Positions 18,748 through 27,930 are shown, counted from the stretch's first letter. The stretch is 64,000 nucleotides of DNA from Limnobacter sp. (GCA_029866125.1 JARWZZ010000009.1:28995-92994), one strand, 5' to 3'. A program made the numbers and translations. The notes: generated by a model from the letters alone, not told the origin.

Positions 18748-19650
18748 TTAGGTTCGCCATACCCTTGGCGGGCAGGCAATACGGCCCAGCAAGGCGGGGC
18801 GCAAGATTTTCCAAACCTCAATCATCCAGCGCTTTGAAAGCTCACTGCATGAGCCTAAAGTTCGAACAAGGATGAACCCGCCCACCTCGGTCATACTGGT
18901 TTTCAAACTGGGTTCCACTGGAATTTCACGCAAGTCGTCCAACAACTGGGCTAAACCACCACTACCGGGCTGGCTTACTAGTTGGCCTAGATGAAATGGC
19001 CCGGCTACATACAAGCCTGTTACGGGCTTTCCCTGAAACCCGACTGGCAATTCAAATCCTGACCGTGTGCTTTCATCCATCACCAAACGCTCGCGGAGCA
19101 ACAAGCGCCCTTGGGCGTAAATATTCAAGGTTTGCTTTAAACTACCCAAGTCAAAGGCCTGAAGGCTGGCGGGCAAACCCAGTGAGCAAACCTCCCACAG
19201 CATCAGCTTTGACCCCTCTTGCAAATGCACGGCGGTGTTCAAACTGGCCTGCGCATCTGGGTACACAATGGTTTCCAGCGGCAACCATTCCAAGCTTGAA
19301 TCCACACCCAAATTGAATACATTGATTTGCCTTTGTAGGGTGCGGTCAGGCCGCGCACGATACACACGGGCGGCACCGGGTGTGGTCATCAATGCCTGCG
19401 CCTTGTTACCCACATCCAACTGAACAGTCAGCTCGTCACCCGACACCAAACCACCCGGTGGGTGCAGCGGGTACACATGTGCCAGTTCAGGCCCTTCGGG
19501 GTAAAAAGCCTTTTGGACATACAAAGGGCCTTTGTGCACCACACTGGAAATAACCGTCTTGGGCGGCTCGCCCGGTGAGGTGGCCTTACAGGTCAAACCA
19601 ATTTTTAAACCTGCTTTCCAGACTGAGCCTGGGTTCCAAATTGAGCCCAT
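18748..19650 (-). CDS. ureD: urease accessory protein UreD
   Basis: Scaffold protein that binds apourease and channels nickel from UreG/UreF to the active site. It has 300 residues. Family signatures are LHPPGGLVSGDELTVQ, MTTPGAARVYR, LEWLPLETIVYPDA and RERLVMD. The start ATG overlaps the urtE stop region (TGAATG), linking transporter and urease translation. This gene order, urt then ureD, then structural genes, is common in Burkholderiales. Confidence 0.93.
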   Translation of the reverse strand: MGSIWNPGSVWKAGLKIGLTCKATSPGEPPKTVISSVVHKGPLYVQKAFYPEGPELAHVYPLHPPGGLVSGDELTVQLDVGNKAQALMTTPGAARVYRARPDRTLQRQINVFNLGVDSSLEWLPLETIVYPDAQASLNTAVHLQEGSKLMLWEVCSLGLPASLQAFDLGSLKQTLNIYAQGRLLLRERLVMDESTRSGFELPVGFQGKPVTGLYVAGPFHLGQLVSQPGSGGLAQLLDDLREIPVEPSLKTSMTEVGGFILVRTLGSCSELSKRWMIEVWKILRPALLGRIACPPRVWRT

Positions 19651-20346
19651 TCAAACAGCCAAATGTTGCGCAATCAACTGATCACTCAGCTTGTCCATGG
19701 AGCCACTGGCAACCACGCGGCCCTTTTCCATCAGCCGAAACTCCTTGCCAACTCTGCGTGCAAAACCCAACTTTTGTTCCACCAAAATCACGGTTAAGCC
19801 TTCAGTTTCATTGAGCTTGATGATCACATCCCCAATCTGTTTAACGATGTTGGGCTGAATGCCTTCATTCGGTTCGTCCAGAATCAGCACTTTGGGCTCT
19901 AGCACCAAGGCGCGACCAATCGCCAACTGCTGTTGCTGGCCGCCAGACAAGTCGCCACCACGGCGGTGCAACATGTCAGCCAATACAGGGAACAGCTCAA
20001 AAATTTTGTCCGGCACTTGTTTGGCTTTGTCTTTGCGCACAGGCAACCCTAGGCGCAGGTTTTCTTCCACAGTCAGCATCGGAAAAATTTCGCGGCCTTG
20101 TGGCACATAGCCAATGCCCATGTAGGGGCGCCTTTCGGCAGACAAGCCAATCAACTCTTGATCACCGATTTTGATGGAACCGCTGGCCACAGGCAGCAAG
20201 CCCATCAGGCACTTCAGCAAAGTGGTTTTACCCACGCCGTTGCGGCCCATGATGCAAGTACAAGAACCGGGGGTGACTTGCAAATCCAAATCCCACAGAA
20301 TTTGGGTGCCACCGTATTTTTGATTGAGTTGCTGAATGGCGATCAT
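19651..20346 (-). CDS. urtE: urea ABC transporter ATPase UrtE
   Basis: LivF-like ATPase of the urea importer, 231 residues. Walker A is GRNGVGKTTLLK, the signature is LSGGQQQQLAIGRAL and Walker B is VLILDEPNEGIQP; EGIQP is typical for UrtE. It overlaps the urtD stop by four bases and abuts ureD. Confidence 0.95.
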   Translation of the reverse strand: MIAIQQLNQKYGGTQILWDLDLQVTPGSCTCIMGRNGVGKTTLLKCLMGLLPVASGSIKIGDQELIGLSAERRPYMGIGYVPQGREIFPMLTVEENLRLGLPVRKDKAKQVPDKIFELFPVLADMLHRRGGDLSGGQQQQLAIGRALVLEPKVLILDEPNEGIQPNIVKQIGDVIIKLNETEGLTVILVEQKLGFARRVGKEFRLMEKGRVVASGSMDKLSDQLIAQHLAV

Positions 20347-21176
20347 GCTTCCTTCCCCAAATACACTTCAATCACATCCTTGTTGGACTGGATTTGGTCC
20401 ATGGTGCCTTCAGCCAACACCGAGCCTTGGTGCAGCACCGTGACTGTTTTGGCGATGCTGCGTACAAACTCCATGTCATGCTCCACCACAATCACAGTGT
20501 GGTCGCCAGCAAGGTGAGTGAGCAGTTCAGCGGTGCGCTCGGTTTCTTGCGCAGTCATGCCCGCCACGGGCTCATCAATCAGCAGCAGTTGTGGGTCGGA
20601 GGCCAGTAGCATGCCAATTTCCAGCCACTGCTTTTGCCCGTGCGACAAAGCACCCGCCAGCATGTTGCGCTGGTCTTTCAAGCCAATGGTGGCCAACACA
20701 TCATCAATTCGGTCTTTCTGCACCGCTGACAATTGGGCAAACAAATTGAACCAGATGCCCTTGTTGGCTTTCAGGCTCATTTCCAAGTTATCCAGTACTG
20801 TGTGTGCCTCGAATACAGTGGGTTTTTGGAACTTTCGGCCAATGCCTAGGCGAGCAATTTCAGGCTCGCTGCGTTCCAGCAAATTGATGTTTTGCCCAAA
20901 ATACACATTGCCAATGTCCGGCTGGGTTTTGCCTGTAATCACATCCATCAAGGTGGTTTTGCCCGCGCCGTTGGCACCAATCAGGCAGCGCAGTTCCCCG
21001 GTTTTGACATACAGGTTCAAGTCATTCAACGCTTTAAAACCATCAAAACTGACAGACAACCCCTCCACATACAAAATCAGGTCGTGGGAAATATCCACCA
21101 CTTCATCTTCAGGTGCAACCGGCAACCAACGCGCTTGATTGGACACTTTGTGTTTGATTCGCTGGAATGCATTCAT
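20343..21176 (-). CDS. urtD: urea ABC transporter ATPase UrtD
   Basis: LivG-like ATPase of the urea importer, 277 residues. Walker A is GANGAGKTTLMD, the signature is LSHGQKQWLEIGMLL and Walker B is LLLIDEPVAGMT. The first 30 residues are an N-terminal extension seen in many UrtD proteins. It overlaps urtC and urtE by four bases each. Confidence 0.95.
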   Translation of the reverse strand: MNAFQRIKHKVSNQARWLPVAPEDEVVDISHDLILYVEGLSVSFDGFKALNDLNLYVKTGELRCLIGANGAGKTTLMDVITGKTQPDIGNVYFGQNINLLERSEPEIARLGIGRKFQKPTVFEAHTVLDNLEMSLKANKGIWFNLFAQLSAVQKDRIDDVLATIGLKDQRNMLAGALSHGQKQWLEIGMLLASDPQLLLIDEPVAGMTAQETERTAELLTHLAGDHTVIVVEHDMEFVRSIAKTVTVLHQGSVLAEGTMDQIQSNKDVIEVYLGKEA

Positions 21177-22363
21177 ACTGTTTTCGACTCCATATTGGAT
21201 TTCATGGAGCCCGCTGCCTTGAATAATCGATCACTTAAATTGAAGAACAAACCCGCCAAACCCTTCGGTAAAAACAGCGTCACCAACACAAACAATGCGC
21301 CCAGTGCAAACAGCCACGCGTCCGGCATAATGGCGGTGAATCGTGTTTTGGCATAGTTCACCAACAATGCGCCTGCAACTGCACCATACAAGGTTCCGCG
21401 CCCACCAATGGCAACCCAAATCACCACTTCAATCGAGTTCAAAGGAGAGAATTCACCCGGATTGATAATGCCCACTTGTGGCACGTACAACACCCCTGCC
21501 AAAGCAGCGATGAGCGCGGAATAAACAAACAACCACACTTTGTAATGGTCTGTGCGGTAACCGATAAAACGCACGCGGGGCTCACCATCGCGAATGGCAA
21601 CAATCACCTTACCCAAGCGGCTTTTCATGATGAAATGGCTGCTGAGGTACACCCCACACAAACACACTGCGGTGATCGCAAACAGCGCCACACGGGTGGT
21701 GTTGGACTGCAAATCAAAACCCAGTAAATCTTTAAAATCGGTCAGGCCGTTGTTGCCACCAAAGCCCATTTCATTGCGGAAAAAGGACAGCATCAGCGCG
21801 TAGGTTAGGGCCTGCGTCATGATGGACAGGTACACCCCAGTTACCCGTGAACGAAAAGCCAACCAGCCAAACACAAAAGCAAGCAAGCCCGGCACCAGAA
21901 GGGCCATCAACATGGCGAATGGAAACATATCCATGCCGGTCCAATACCAAGGCAGTTCCTTCCAATCCAGAAACACCATGAAGTCTGGCAACAGCGGGTT
22001 GCCATACACACCCCGGTCGCCAATTTGGCGCATCAGGTACATGCCCATGCCGTAACCACCGAGTGCAAAAAACGCACCGTGGCCCAAACTCAAAATGCCG
22101 CAATAGCCCCACACCACATCCACCGCCAAAGCCAGCATGGCGTAACTGAGGTACTTGCCCAGCAAGGTGATGGTGTAGTTGCTGACATGAAACACTGAGC
22201 TTTCAGGGATCAATAAATTTGAAACCGAAGCAAACACCGTGAGGATCAGTAGCACGGCGACGAATGGACTTGCCCGCCCCCCAGGCTCGCGACTGGCGGT
22301 GAAGAGTTTTGAAAGCATGGACTGCTTGGATAGCTTGGAAGTGGTTGGGTCGAGCTTGCTCAT
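21173..22363 (-). CDS. urtC: urea ABC transporter permease UrtC
   Basis: LivM-type permease, 396 residues with about ten membrane segments. It carries the characteristic WGYCGILSLGHGAFFALGGY and the EAA-like loop IRDGEPRVRFIGY that docks the ATPases. The C-terminal AVAGALLVNYAKTRFT segment also fits UrtC. It overlaps urtB by four bases. Confidence 0.95.
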   Translation of the reverse strand: MSKLDPTTSKLSKQSMLSKLFTASREPGGRASPFVAVLLILTVFASVSNLLIPESSVFHVSNYTITLLGKYLSYAMLALAVDVVWGYCGILSLGHGAFFALGGYGMGMYLMRQIGDRGVYGNPLLPDFMVFLDWKELPWYWTGMDMFPFAMLMALLVPGLLAFVFGWLAFRSRVTGVYLSIMTQALTYALMLSFFRNEMGFGGNNGLTDFKDLLGFDLQSNTTRVALFAITAVCLCGVYLSSHFIMKSRLGKVIVAIRDGEPRVRFIGYRTDHYKVWLFVYSALIAALAGVLYVPQVGIINPGEFSPLNSIEVVIWVAIGGRGTLYGAVAGALLVNYAKTRFTAIMPDAWLFALGALFVLVTLFLPKGLAGLFFNLSDRLFKAAGSMKSNMESKTV

Positions 22364-24066
22364 TCAGCGGCCCTGCCTTTTTGTGGGAACAAGCCTTTGG
22401 GCCTTTTCTGAATAAACAAAATGATGAACACCAAGATGATGATGCTGGCGAGTACCGCACCCGTCATGGGCTCCAAGAACTTGTTGGCAACACCCAGCGA
22501 GAAGGCCGCCACCAAGGTGCCCAGCAAGTTGCCCACGCCGCCAAACACCACCACCATGAATGAATCAATGATGTAGTTTTGCCCAAGGTTGGGGCCCACA
22601 TTGGTCAATTGGCTTAACGCCACACCGGCAATACCAGCAATGCCAGAGCCCAAGCCGAAGGTCATAGCGTCTACCCAATCGGTGCGCACACCCATGCTTT
22701 TGGCCATGTTTCGGTTTTGAGAAACAGCCCGCACATTCAGGCCCAGGGATGTTTTTTTCAGAATAATTTGTAGGATGGCAAACACAATCAAAGCAAAGAT
22801 GAAGATGTAAAGGCGGTTTAGGGTGATGGACAATTCGGGGTTGATCTCGACCGAGCCACTCATCCATCCGGGTTGGGACACTTGCCTATTCAGCGGTGAA
22901 AAAATGGTTCGCACCAATTGTTGAAGAATCAGGCTGATACCAAATGTGGCCAGCAAAGTTTCCAAGGGCCTGCCGTGCAGGAAGCGAATCACGCAACGCT
23001 CAATCAACACGCCCACAGAAGCAGCCACCACAAAAGCCAGCGGAATAGCCACCCACAGGGAATAGTCAATTGCGGTGGGCATCATCAATTGCACCACATA
23101 GGTGGTGTAGGCACCCAGCATCATCATCTCGCCATGGGCCATGTTGATCACACCCATTACGCCAAAGGTAATGGCCAAGCCAATTGCGGCCAGTAACAAA
23201 ACCGACCCCAAGCTCAAGCCAAAAAACAACTGATCCAAAAACGCATACAACTTGGTGCGCATTTGCATGCCCTGTTGGGCTTCAAAGGCGGCTTTCAGTA
23301 CCACGGGTTCCGTTTCAGAAAGAATCAATTCATCCAGCATGTTGCGTACCGCGGCCTGCTGGCTACCTGCCAATTGGGTCACAGCTTTGGCCCGTTCCAG
23401 TGGGTCTTTGGCGTTGCTCAAGGTGTACATGGCCAAGGCGGTGTCCATTGCTTTTTGCACCCGCTCGTTTTTCTCGGTTAAACGTACCTTTTGGATGGCG
23501 GCAATGGTGGGCTCGTCCAGCTCGGCTAGCAAGCCCAGCACTGCCTGTTCACGGATGCTGGCCTGGGGGTCATTGATTTGCAGGCGTGATACTGCGCCTT
23601 TCAAATAAGTACGCAGCGCGTTGTTTACACGTATTTTAGTCAAGCTCATGGATTGAGCTTGAGAAGAATTTTCAGGAATAAGCTCACCCGTCAAAGCATT
23701 GCTGAGTGTGGTGCGGCCATCCTTTTCCACCTGCGCAACTAGCGCGGCGTCTTGCTCATTGAAATACAGGTTCCCATCTTGCAGGGTTTTGAACAAATTC
23801 AGCACGGGCCCAGTGGACTTGCTTTCCAGCGCAATCAGTAGCCCTTCCAACTCTGCCATCGGGGTGGTGGTTAGCGCTTTCAGTAACTCGGGTACTGTCA
23901 GTGTAGAGTAGTCAACGGGTGCGGGCTCGTCAGGTGTGTCATCAGCAGCTTCAGTGTTGGACTGGGCAAATGCCGCACCACCTGAATACAGGCACAGTGG
24001 GTCCAACAGCGTTAAGCTTAGCAGCACTGCAAACACACTGAACAAGAGGAATCGGGGCGCAATCAC
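22360..24066 (-). CDS. urtB: urea ABC transporter permease UrtB
   Basis: LivH-type permease of the urea importer. After a cleavable signal there is a roughly 250-residue extracytoplasmic helical N-terminal domain (specific to UrtB) and then the permease core with INMAHGEMMMLGAYTTYV and RAVSQNRNMAKSMGVR. I place the start at GTG 24066, which has AGGAAACGACT just upstream and yields a clean signal peptide. An in-frame TTG at 24102 would add 12 residues without a ribosome site. It overlaps urtC. Confidence 0.92.
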   Translation of the reverse strand: MIAPRFLLFSVFAVLLSLTLLDPLCLYSGGAAFAQSNTEAADDTPDEPAPVDYSTLTVPELLKALTTTPMAELEGLLIALESKSTGPVLNLFKTLQDGNLYFNEQDAALVAQVEKDGRTTLSNALTGELIPENSSQAQSMSLTKIRVNNALRTYLKGAVSRLQINDPQASIREQAVLGLLAELDEPTIAAIQKVRLTEKNERVQKAMDTALAMYTLSNAKDPLERAKAVTQLAGSQQAAVRNMLDELILSETEPVVLKAAFEAQQGMQMRTKLYAFLDQLFFGLSLGSVLLLAAIGLAITFGVMGVINMAHGEMMMLGAYTTYVVQLMMPTAIDYSLWVAIPLAFVVAASVGVLIERCVIRFLHGRPLETLLATFGISLILQQLVRTIFSPLNRQVSQPGWMSGSVEINPELSITLNRLYIFIFALIVFAILQIILKKTSLGLNVRAVSQNRNMAKSMGVRTDWVDAMTFGLGSGIAGIAGVALSQLTNVGPNLGQNYIIDSFMVVVFGGVGNLLGTLVAAFSLGVANKFLEPMTGAVLASIIILVFIILFIQKRPKGLFPQKGRAAE

Positions 24067-24106
24067 AGTCGTTTCCTGAAACAAATGGTCATGAAATTTC
24101 AATAAA

Positions 24107-24131
24107 GGCCTGCCCTATAAATGAGCAGGCC
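24107..24131 (-). promoter_or_regulatory. intercistronic hairpin between urtA and urtB
   Basis: A perfect 7-bp GC-rich stem (GGCCTGC/GCAGGCC) with an 11-base loop sits in the 78-base urtA-urtB gap and is followed on the minus strand by TTTATT. Such stems often protect the 3' end of the highly expressed binding-protein message or partially terminate. The effect here is inferred. Confidence 0.5.
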
Positions 24132-24144
24132 CGGGGGTCAACAA

Positions 24145-25440
24145 TTAATAGTTTTGACCTGAACACTTCTTGGTTTTGGTGTTGTAGTTGCCGCATTTGA
24201 TTGGGGCAGTCCAGTCTGCAATCAGGTCTTTGGAACCTGGCAGGTAGTCGGACCATGCATCACCTTCCACCACGCCTTTGGTGGCTGAAACCACTTCAAA
24301 CTGGCCATTGTCCTGAATCTCGCCAATCAACACGGGCTTGGACAAGTGGTGGTTTTTGTTCATCACAGCGGTGCCACCAGTCAGGTTTTTAACCTTCTGA
24401 CCAATCATGGCCTGCTCAACTTTGTCAGTGGCTGTGGTTTTGGCTTTTTCAACTGCCTGCACCCACATTTTGAAGCCGATGTAAGTTGCTTCCATCGGGT
24501 CATTGGTTACGCGCTTGGGGCCAGCAAAAGCTTTCCATTGCTTGATGAATGCGTCGTTTTCAGGACTCTTCACGCTTTGGAAATAATTCCATGCAGCCAA
24601 GTGGCCCACCAAAGGTTTGGTGTCGATGCCTGACAGCTCTTCCTCGCCCACAGAGAAGGCTACAACTGGAATTTTTTGTGATGTGATGCCTTGGTTACCC
24701 AACTCTTTGTAGAACGGTACGTTGGCATCGCCGTTGATGGTGGACACCACGGCAGTCTTTTTGCCAGCGCTACCAAACTTCTTGATGTCAGACACAATGG
24801 ACTGCCAATCGGAATGACCGAAAGGTGTGTAGCTGATCATGATGTCTTCTTGCTTCACGCCTTTGGACTTCAAATACGCTTCCAACACTTTGTTGGTGGT
24901 GCGTGGGTACACATAGTCGGTACCTGCCAACACCCAACGCTTCACCTTCAAATCTTTCATCAGGTAGTCCACTGCGGGCACAGCCTGTTGGTTGGGTGCG
25001 GCACCGGTGTAGAACACGTTTTTGGAAGACTCTTCACCCTCGTACTGCACGGGGTAGAACAGCAAACCGTTCAACTCTTCAATCACCGGCAAAACGGATT
25101 TACGAGATACGGAAGTCCAGCAACCGAAAATCACATCCACTTTGTCTTTGGTTAGCAGTTCGCGTGTTTTTTCAGCAAACAGGGGCCAGTTGGACGCGGG
25201 GTCCACCACCACAGCCTCCAGCTTTTTGCCCAGCAAACCACCCTTCTTGTTTTGCTCGGCCACCATCATCAACACGGTGTCTTTCAACGTCGTTTCAGAA
25301 ATGGCCATGGTGCCCGACAAGGAGTGCAACACACCCACTTTGATGGTGTCAGCCGCGTAGGCGCTGGCCGTCATACCGATGGATGCAGCTGCTGTGGCAG
25401 CCATCAAGGCCAAATTCAGGCCCAGTTTTTTGAATTTCAT
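24145..25440 (-). CDS. urtA: urea ABC transporter substrate-binding protein UrtA
   Basis: Periplasmic urea-binding protein, 431 residues, with a Sec signal ending near ASAYAAD. Family segments are KVGVLHSLSGTMAISE, FGCWTSVSRKSVLP and FYPVQYEGEESS. ATG at 25440 is preferred: GAGG lies nine bases upstream, whereas the ATG five codons earlier has none. It is the promoter-proximal gene of the whole urt-ure transcription unit. Confidence 0.95.
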   Translation of the reverse strand: MKFKKLGLNLALMAATAAASIGMTASAYAADTIKVGVLHSLSGTMAISETTLKDTVLMMVAEQNKKGGLLGKKLEAVVVDPASNWPLFAEKTRELLTKDKVDVIFGCWTSVSRKSVLPVIEELNGLLFYPVQYEGEESSKNVFYTGAAPNQQAVPAVDYLMKDLKVKRWVLAGTDYVYPRTTNKVLEAYLKSKGVKQEDIMISYTPFGHSDWQSIVSDIKKFGSAGKKTAVVSTINGDANVPFYKELGNQGITSQKIPVVAFSVGEEELSGIDTKPLVGHLAAWNYFQSVKSPENDAFIKQWKAFAGPKRVTNDPMEATYIGFKMWVQAVEKAKTTATDKVEQAMIGQKVKNLTGGTAVMNKNHHLSKPVLIGEIQDNGQFEVVSATKGVVEGDAWSDYLPGSKDLIADWTAPIKCGNYNTKTKKCSGQNY

Positions 25441-25699
25441 AGGAAGTAACCTCATAAATGATCGGAAAGCGGAAATGCAATGGAATGCGGCAATTGGCTA
25501 AAGTAATAAGGCCAGACCAGTGTGGGTTAAACCGCCCATTTGAGGTATGAGGCTTTTGACGCAACCGGGTACGTTATTTGACGTAGTCACAGGTGGAAAC
25601 GGCTGATTCAGGAACCTTTGACTCTGGAAGGTTACTGAAAGTCAGTTGGCAATTAACTCAAGAATCTTGACAAAAACACACACCCAGTGCTACCTTTAA
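25441..25699. other. intergenic leader of the urt-ure unit and HigB-like gene
   Basis: This 259-base divergent region must hold the promoter for the urea genes and the toxin gene. I see no convincing -24/-12 (sigma54) element and no clear nitrogen-regulator palindrome. The AT-rich stretch is near 25640-25700. Confidence 0.4.
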
Positions 25700-26095
25700 A
25701 TGAAAGAAAAGTCTTGCCATGCATTTCGCGTATTTAAAACCAGATGGTTTTCAAAAGCTGCCAAAAAGGAATCAATTTCCGATTCGGAGTTGTGCTTAGC
25801 AATCACGCAAGTATTGAATGGACAGGCAGAAAACCTCGGCGGAGGTGTATTTAAGAAGCGTCTCAACAAAAATATGCATAGAGCGCTTCTACTCACTCAG
25901 TCCAAAAATCATTGGGTTTATGCCTATTTGTTTGCTAAGAATCAGCGCCAGAACATTGATGATTTGGAGTTGATTGAATTTCGAAAACTGGCCGATCTGT
26001 ATTCTTTAATGAGCGATAAAGACATAGCCAAAGCAGTGATGAACAAAGAATGGATTGAGATTTGTCATGACAAAGAAACAGAAATTCAAAAGTGA
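25700..26095 (+). CDS. RelE/HigB-type toxin
   Basis: A 131-residue protein of the RelE-like toxin group usually paired with an XRE antitoxin (PF06296-like). Typical pieces are FKTRWFSKAAKKESISD, a Gly-rich turn GQAENLGGGVFKKRL, basic NKNMHRALLLTQ and a C-terminal KDIAKAVMNKEWIEI. Such toxins cleave translated mRNA. It is followed by, and overlaps by 29 bases, the antitoxin gene: toxin first, as in HigBA. The ribosome site is poor. It is adjacent to the integron cassette array but on the opposite strand from the cassettes. Confidence 0.75.
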   Translation: MKEKSCHAFRVFKTRWFSKAAKKESISDSELCLAITQVLNGQAENLGGGVFKKRLNKNMHRALLLTQSKNHWVYAYLFAKNQRQNIDDLELIEFRKLADLYSLMSDKDIAKAVMNKEWIEICHDKETEIQK

Positions 26096-26390
26096 TGCGT
26101 TTGAAGCGATTTATTCCAGTGTGGAAGGATTGCATAAGGCCGGTGTAGTTAGCAAAGCAACATTGCGCAAATTTCAGGAGTCTTGTATTGAGACACCGCC
26201 ACAATTTGAGCCCAAACAGATCAAGCGAATTAGGGAACTGAACAACGTCAGTCAGCCTATATTCGCCAAATATTTGAACACCACAGAATCCACGGTGCAA
26301 AAGTGGGAGTCTGGTGCCAAACATCCAAGCGGAATGGCTCTCAAGCTATTAGCTATTGTGAAAAAACATGGACTTGAAATATTGAATTGA
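26067..26390 (+). CDS. HigA/NadS-like XRE antitoxin
   Basis: A 107-residue protein. The C-terminal half is a helix-turn-helix (IKRIRELNNVSQPIFAKYLN, then TTESTVQKWESG), as in HigA/NadS antitoxins. The N-terminal helical region would wrap the toxin. ATG at 26067 lies inside the toxin gene; an earlier TTG at 26055 is less likely. Expected to repress its own promoter. Confidence 0.75.
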   Translation: MTKKQKFKSDAFEAIYSSVEGLHKAGVVSKATLRKFQESCIETPPQFEPKQIKRIRELNNVSQPIFAKYLNTTESTVQKWESGAKHPSGMALKLLAIVKKHGLEILN

Positions 26391-26437
26391 ATTGTAAAAG
26401 TTGAATTTTCACCTGAAAGAAGGTGTTAAATCTGGGG

Positions 26438-26465
26438 GTCGTAATTTCGGCCAAAGCGGACATGA
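26438..26465 (-). repeat. left copy of an inverted repeat bounding the cassette array
   Basis: Read on the minus strand, this holds ATGTCCGCTTTGGCCGAAAT. It closely matches the plus-strand sequence at 29703-29730, on the other side of the array. Confidence 0.5.
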
Positions 26466-26510
26466 AGCTCTCGACTTATAGCGTCTCCAAGGTGATCTTG
26501 AACCGACGTT

Positions 26511-26577
26511 GAATAACGCCCGGATTAACCAGCAAAAATGCGAAGCATTTTCGTCCGTGTTGAGCCTACAGTTAGGC
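26511..26577 (-). repeat. attC site 1
   Basis: 67-bp imperfect palindrome. Outer boxes are GCCTAAC and GTTATTC (minus strand), inner L-type boxes are around GGCTCAAC and GGTTAATCC, with an AAAATG/CATTTT stem. It belongs to the cassette at 26613-27215. Confidence 0.75.
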
Positions 26578-26612
26578 TGGGGCATGGAGTGAAATTGGGT
26601 GAAATTCAGCTG

Positions 26613-27215
26613 TTATTCGTACAGGAGAACTTCTCGTATGTTTAGGGTCTGTATTGCCTGTTCTACTCTAGATCTCACCTCACTGGCTTCTGTGCACAGA
26701 GTGACCATGGATATCCGATCTGGGACGTATCCGATCTCTAAGTTCACAGGATCAAAAATTCTCAGCGCAAACGTGTCAACTTTGGGTGCTTGAACTTGTA
26801 CATGAATTTCAGAATACGTCGTATAGGCACGCTCTGATAGGAGGTCGTCTAGCCGTTCGTCTATGTGCTCCCATGAGTTGCGTACAGCCAGAGATTGAAG
26901 TGTTGGCAGTTGAGGGCTGCCCAGAAGCGCGATTAGCGCCGTTGAGCGAGTTGCTGCCTTATGTGCTCTCTTGCCTTTCCGATCTCCTAGAAACAAGGAG
27001 CGAGACACCGCAGCAGCGGAAGTTAACAGTAGAGTGCAATCGGCGGCAATATCGATGGGTGGATAGGAGAGACCGTCGTCCACCCCCTGGTCTAATGCTT
27101 TCCAATGTGATGCCGCTGCTTTAAGACGATCAGATGAGCTCGCGATATGCCGGCAACTGAGGTCCGCAGAAAGTAAGTGCATCAATGCCGGGAAATTTGA
27201 GCTGCGTATGGTCAT
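26613..27215 (-). CDS. cassette gene: unknown protein with HEPN-like motif
   Basis: A 200-residue mostly helical protein in the cassette closest to the HigBA pair. I recognise no family. The segment VRNSWEHIDERLDDLL at about residues 111-126 contains Arg112-Asn113-x3-His117. This matches the R(N/D/H)x3H form of HEPN ribonuclease active sites, common in defence and toxin proteins. The C-terminal third looks beta-rich. ATG at 27215 has AGG seven bases upstream; longer forms run into the preceding attC site. The HEPN idea is inference from one motif. Confidence 0.5.
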   Translation of the reverse strand: MTIRSSNFPALMHLLSADLSCRHIASSSDRLKAAASHWKALDQGVDDGLSYPPIDIAADCTLLLTSAAAVSRSLFLGDRKGKRAHKAATRSTALIALLGSPQLPTLQSLAVRNSWEHIDERLDDLLSERAYTTYSEIHVQVQAPKVDTFALRIFDPVNLEIGYVPDRISMVTLCTEASEVRSRVEQAIQTLNIREVLLYE

Positions 27216-27254
27216 GTTTTGCCTAGGAATAACCAAGACGTGTGTTTGCGAAAA

Positions 27255-27304
27255 GCATAACGCTTTGCTCACCGGAAAATCGGGAGCGTAGCGAATTGTT
27301 ATGT
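27255..27304 (-). repeat. attC site 2
   Basis: 50-bp site. Minus-strand boxes are ACATAAC and GTTATGC, with inner ATTCGCTACGC and GTGAGCAAAGC halves. It belongs to the cassette at 27309-27914, whose stop lies five bases before it. Confidence 0.75.
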
Positions 27305-27308
27305 TTCT

Positions 27309-27914
27309 TCATTCTCGAAGCCGCTCCTTATACATCTTTTCGACTCCGTCAACGGCACTTTGAATCTTCTGGGTAAATTCATCTTTGTCATTTACGTAGT
27401 AGACAATTTTGTCGTTCGCCTCGACCCTTTCAGGGCTACGATCAACTTGTGCGCCTGGCCCGGCATAGGCGCCCTTCAGCCAAAAGTGGAGCCAAATCTC
27501 TGCTCGCAGAGTACCGATCAGATCCTGAATTGGCTGGAAGCAATCTGTAACTTCAGTTCCCCAAATTGCTCTCGCCTCAAGGGCGAGTGCTCGCAATTCA
27601 GATCGTTTTTCGTACAGGCTTGTCAGGCGCTCCGAATAAATACGCTGCTCTTCGTCAAGACTGCGTCCAGCTTCAACTTCCTCTTTGCGCAAAAACAGCA
27701 TTGGGCTACGAACTGCCTGAATCGCATCTTGAATTTGATATGTAGTAATCAGGATATTCTTAGCAACCTGAAACTTGGATGTGCCGTGGAGTTGTCGACG
27801 CCATGTGCTTAAGCCCAGACCGCCTATGACGAGGGCACCTAATGTGCCAATAATCGCAAAGACGTCTTTGGTAAGACCGAGGTCCGCTGCGGTCAGGGTA
27901 AAGCAGATGCTCAA
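27309..27914 (-). CDS. cassette gene: single-pass membrane protein of unknown function
   Basis: A 201-residue protein with one N-terminal membrane helix (about residues 15-37), then WRRQL and a long soluble helical domain facing the cytoplasm. It starts with TTG at 27914 after a good GGAGTGACCG ribosome site. Proteins with this layout (short N-terminal helix, WRRQLxGT, then helices) are frequent among integron cassettes, but I know no function. An effector or sensor role at the membrane is possible. Confidence 0.55.
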   Translation of the reverse strand: MSICFTLTAADLGLTKDVFAIIGTLGALVIGGLGLSTWRRQLHGTSKFQVAKNILITTYQIQDAIQAVRSPMLFLRKEEVEAGRSLDEEQRIYSERLTSLYEKRSELRALALEARAIWGTEVTDCFQPIQDLIGTLRAEIWLHFWLKGAYAGPGAQVDRSPERVEANDKIVYYVNDKDEFTQKIQSAVDGVEKMYKERLRE

Positions 27915-27930
27915 CGGTCACTCCAAAAAA

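Noticed and set aside
25441..25560. Possible sigma54 promoter ahead of urtA (TGCCGC...TTGCA)
   Set aside because: The -24 GG is missing and the spacing to the GC is off by one, so it does not meet the -24/-12 rule.
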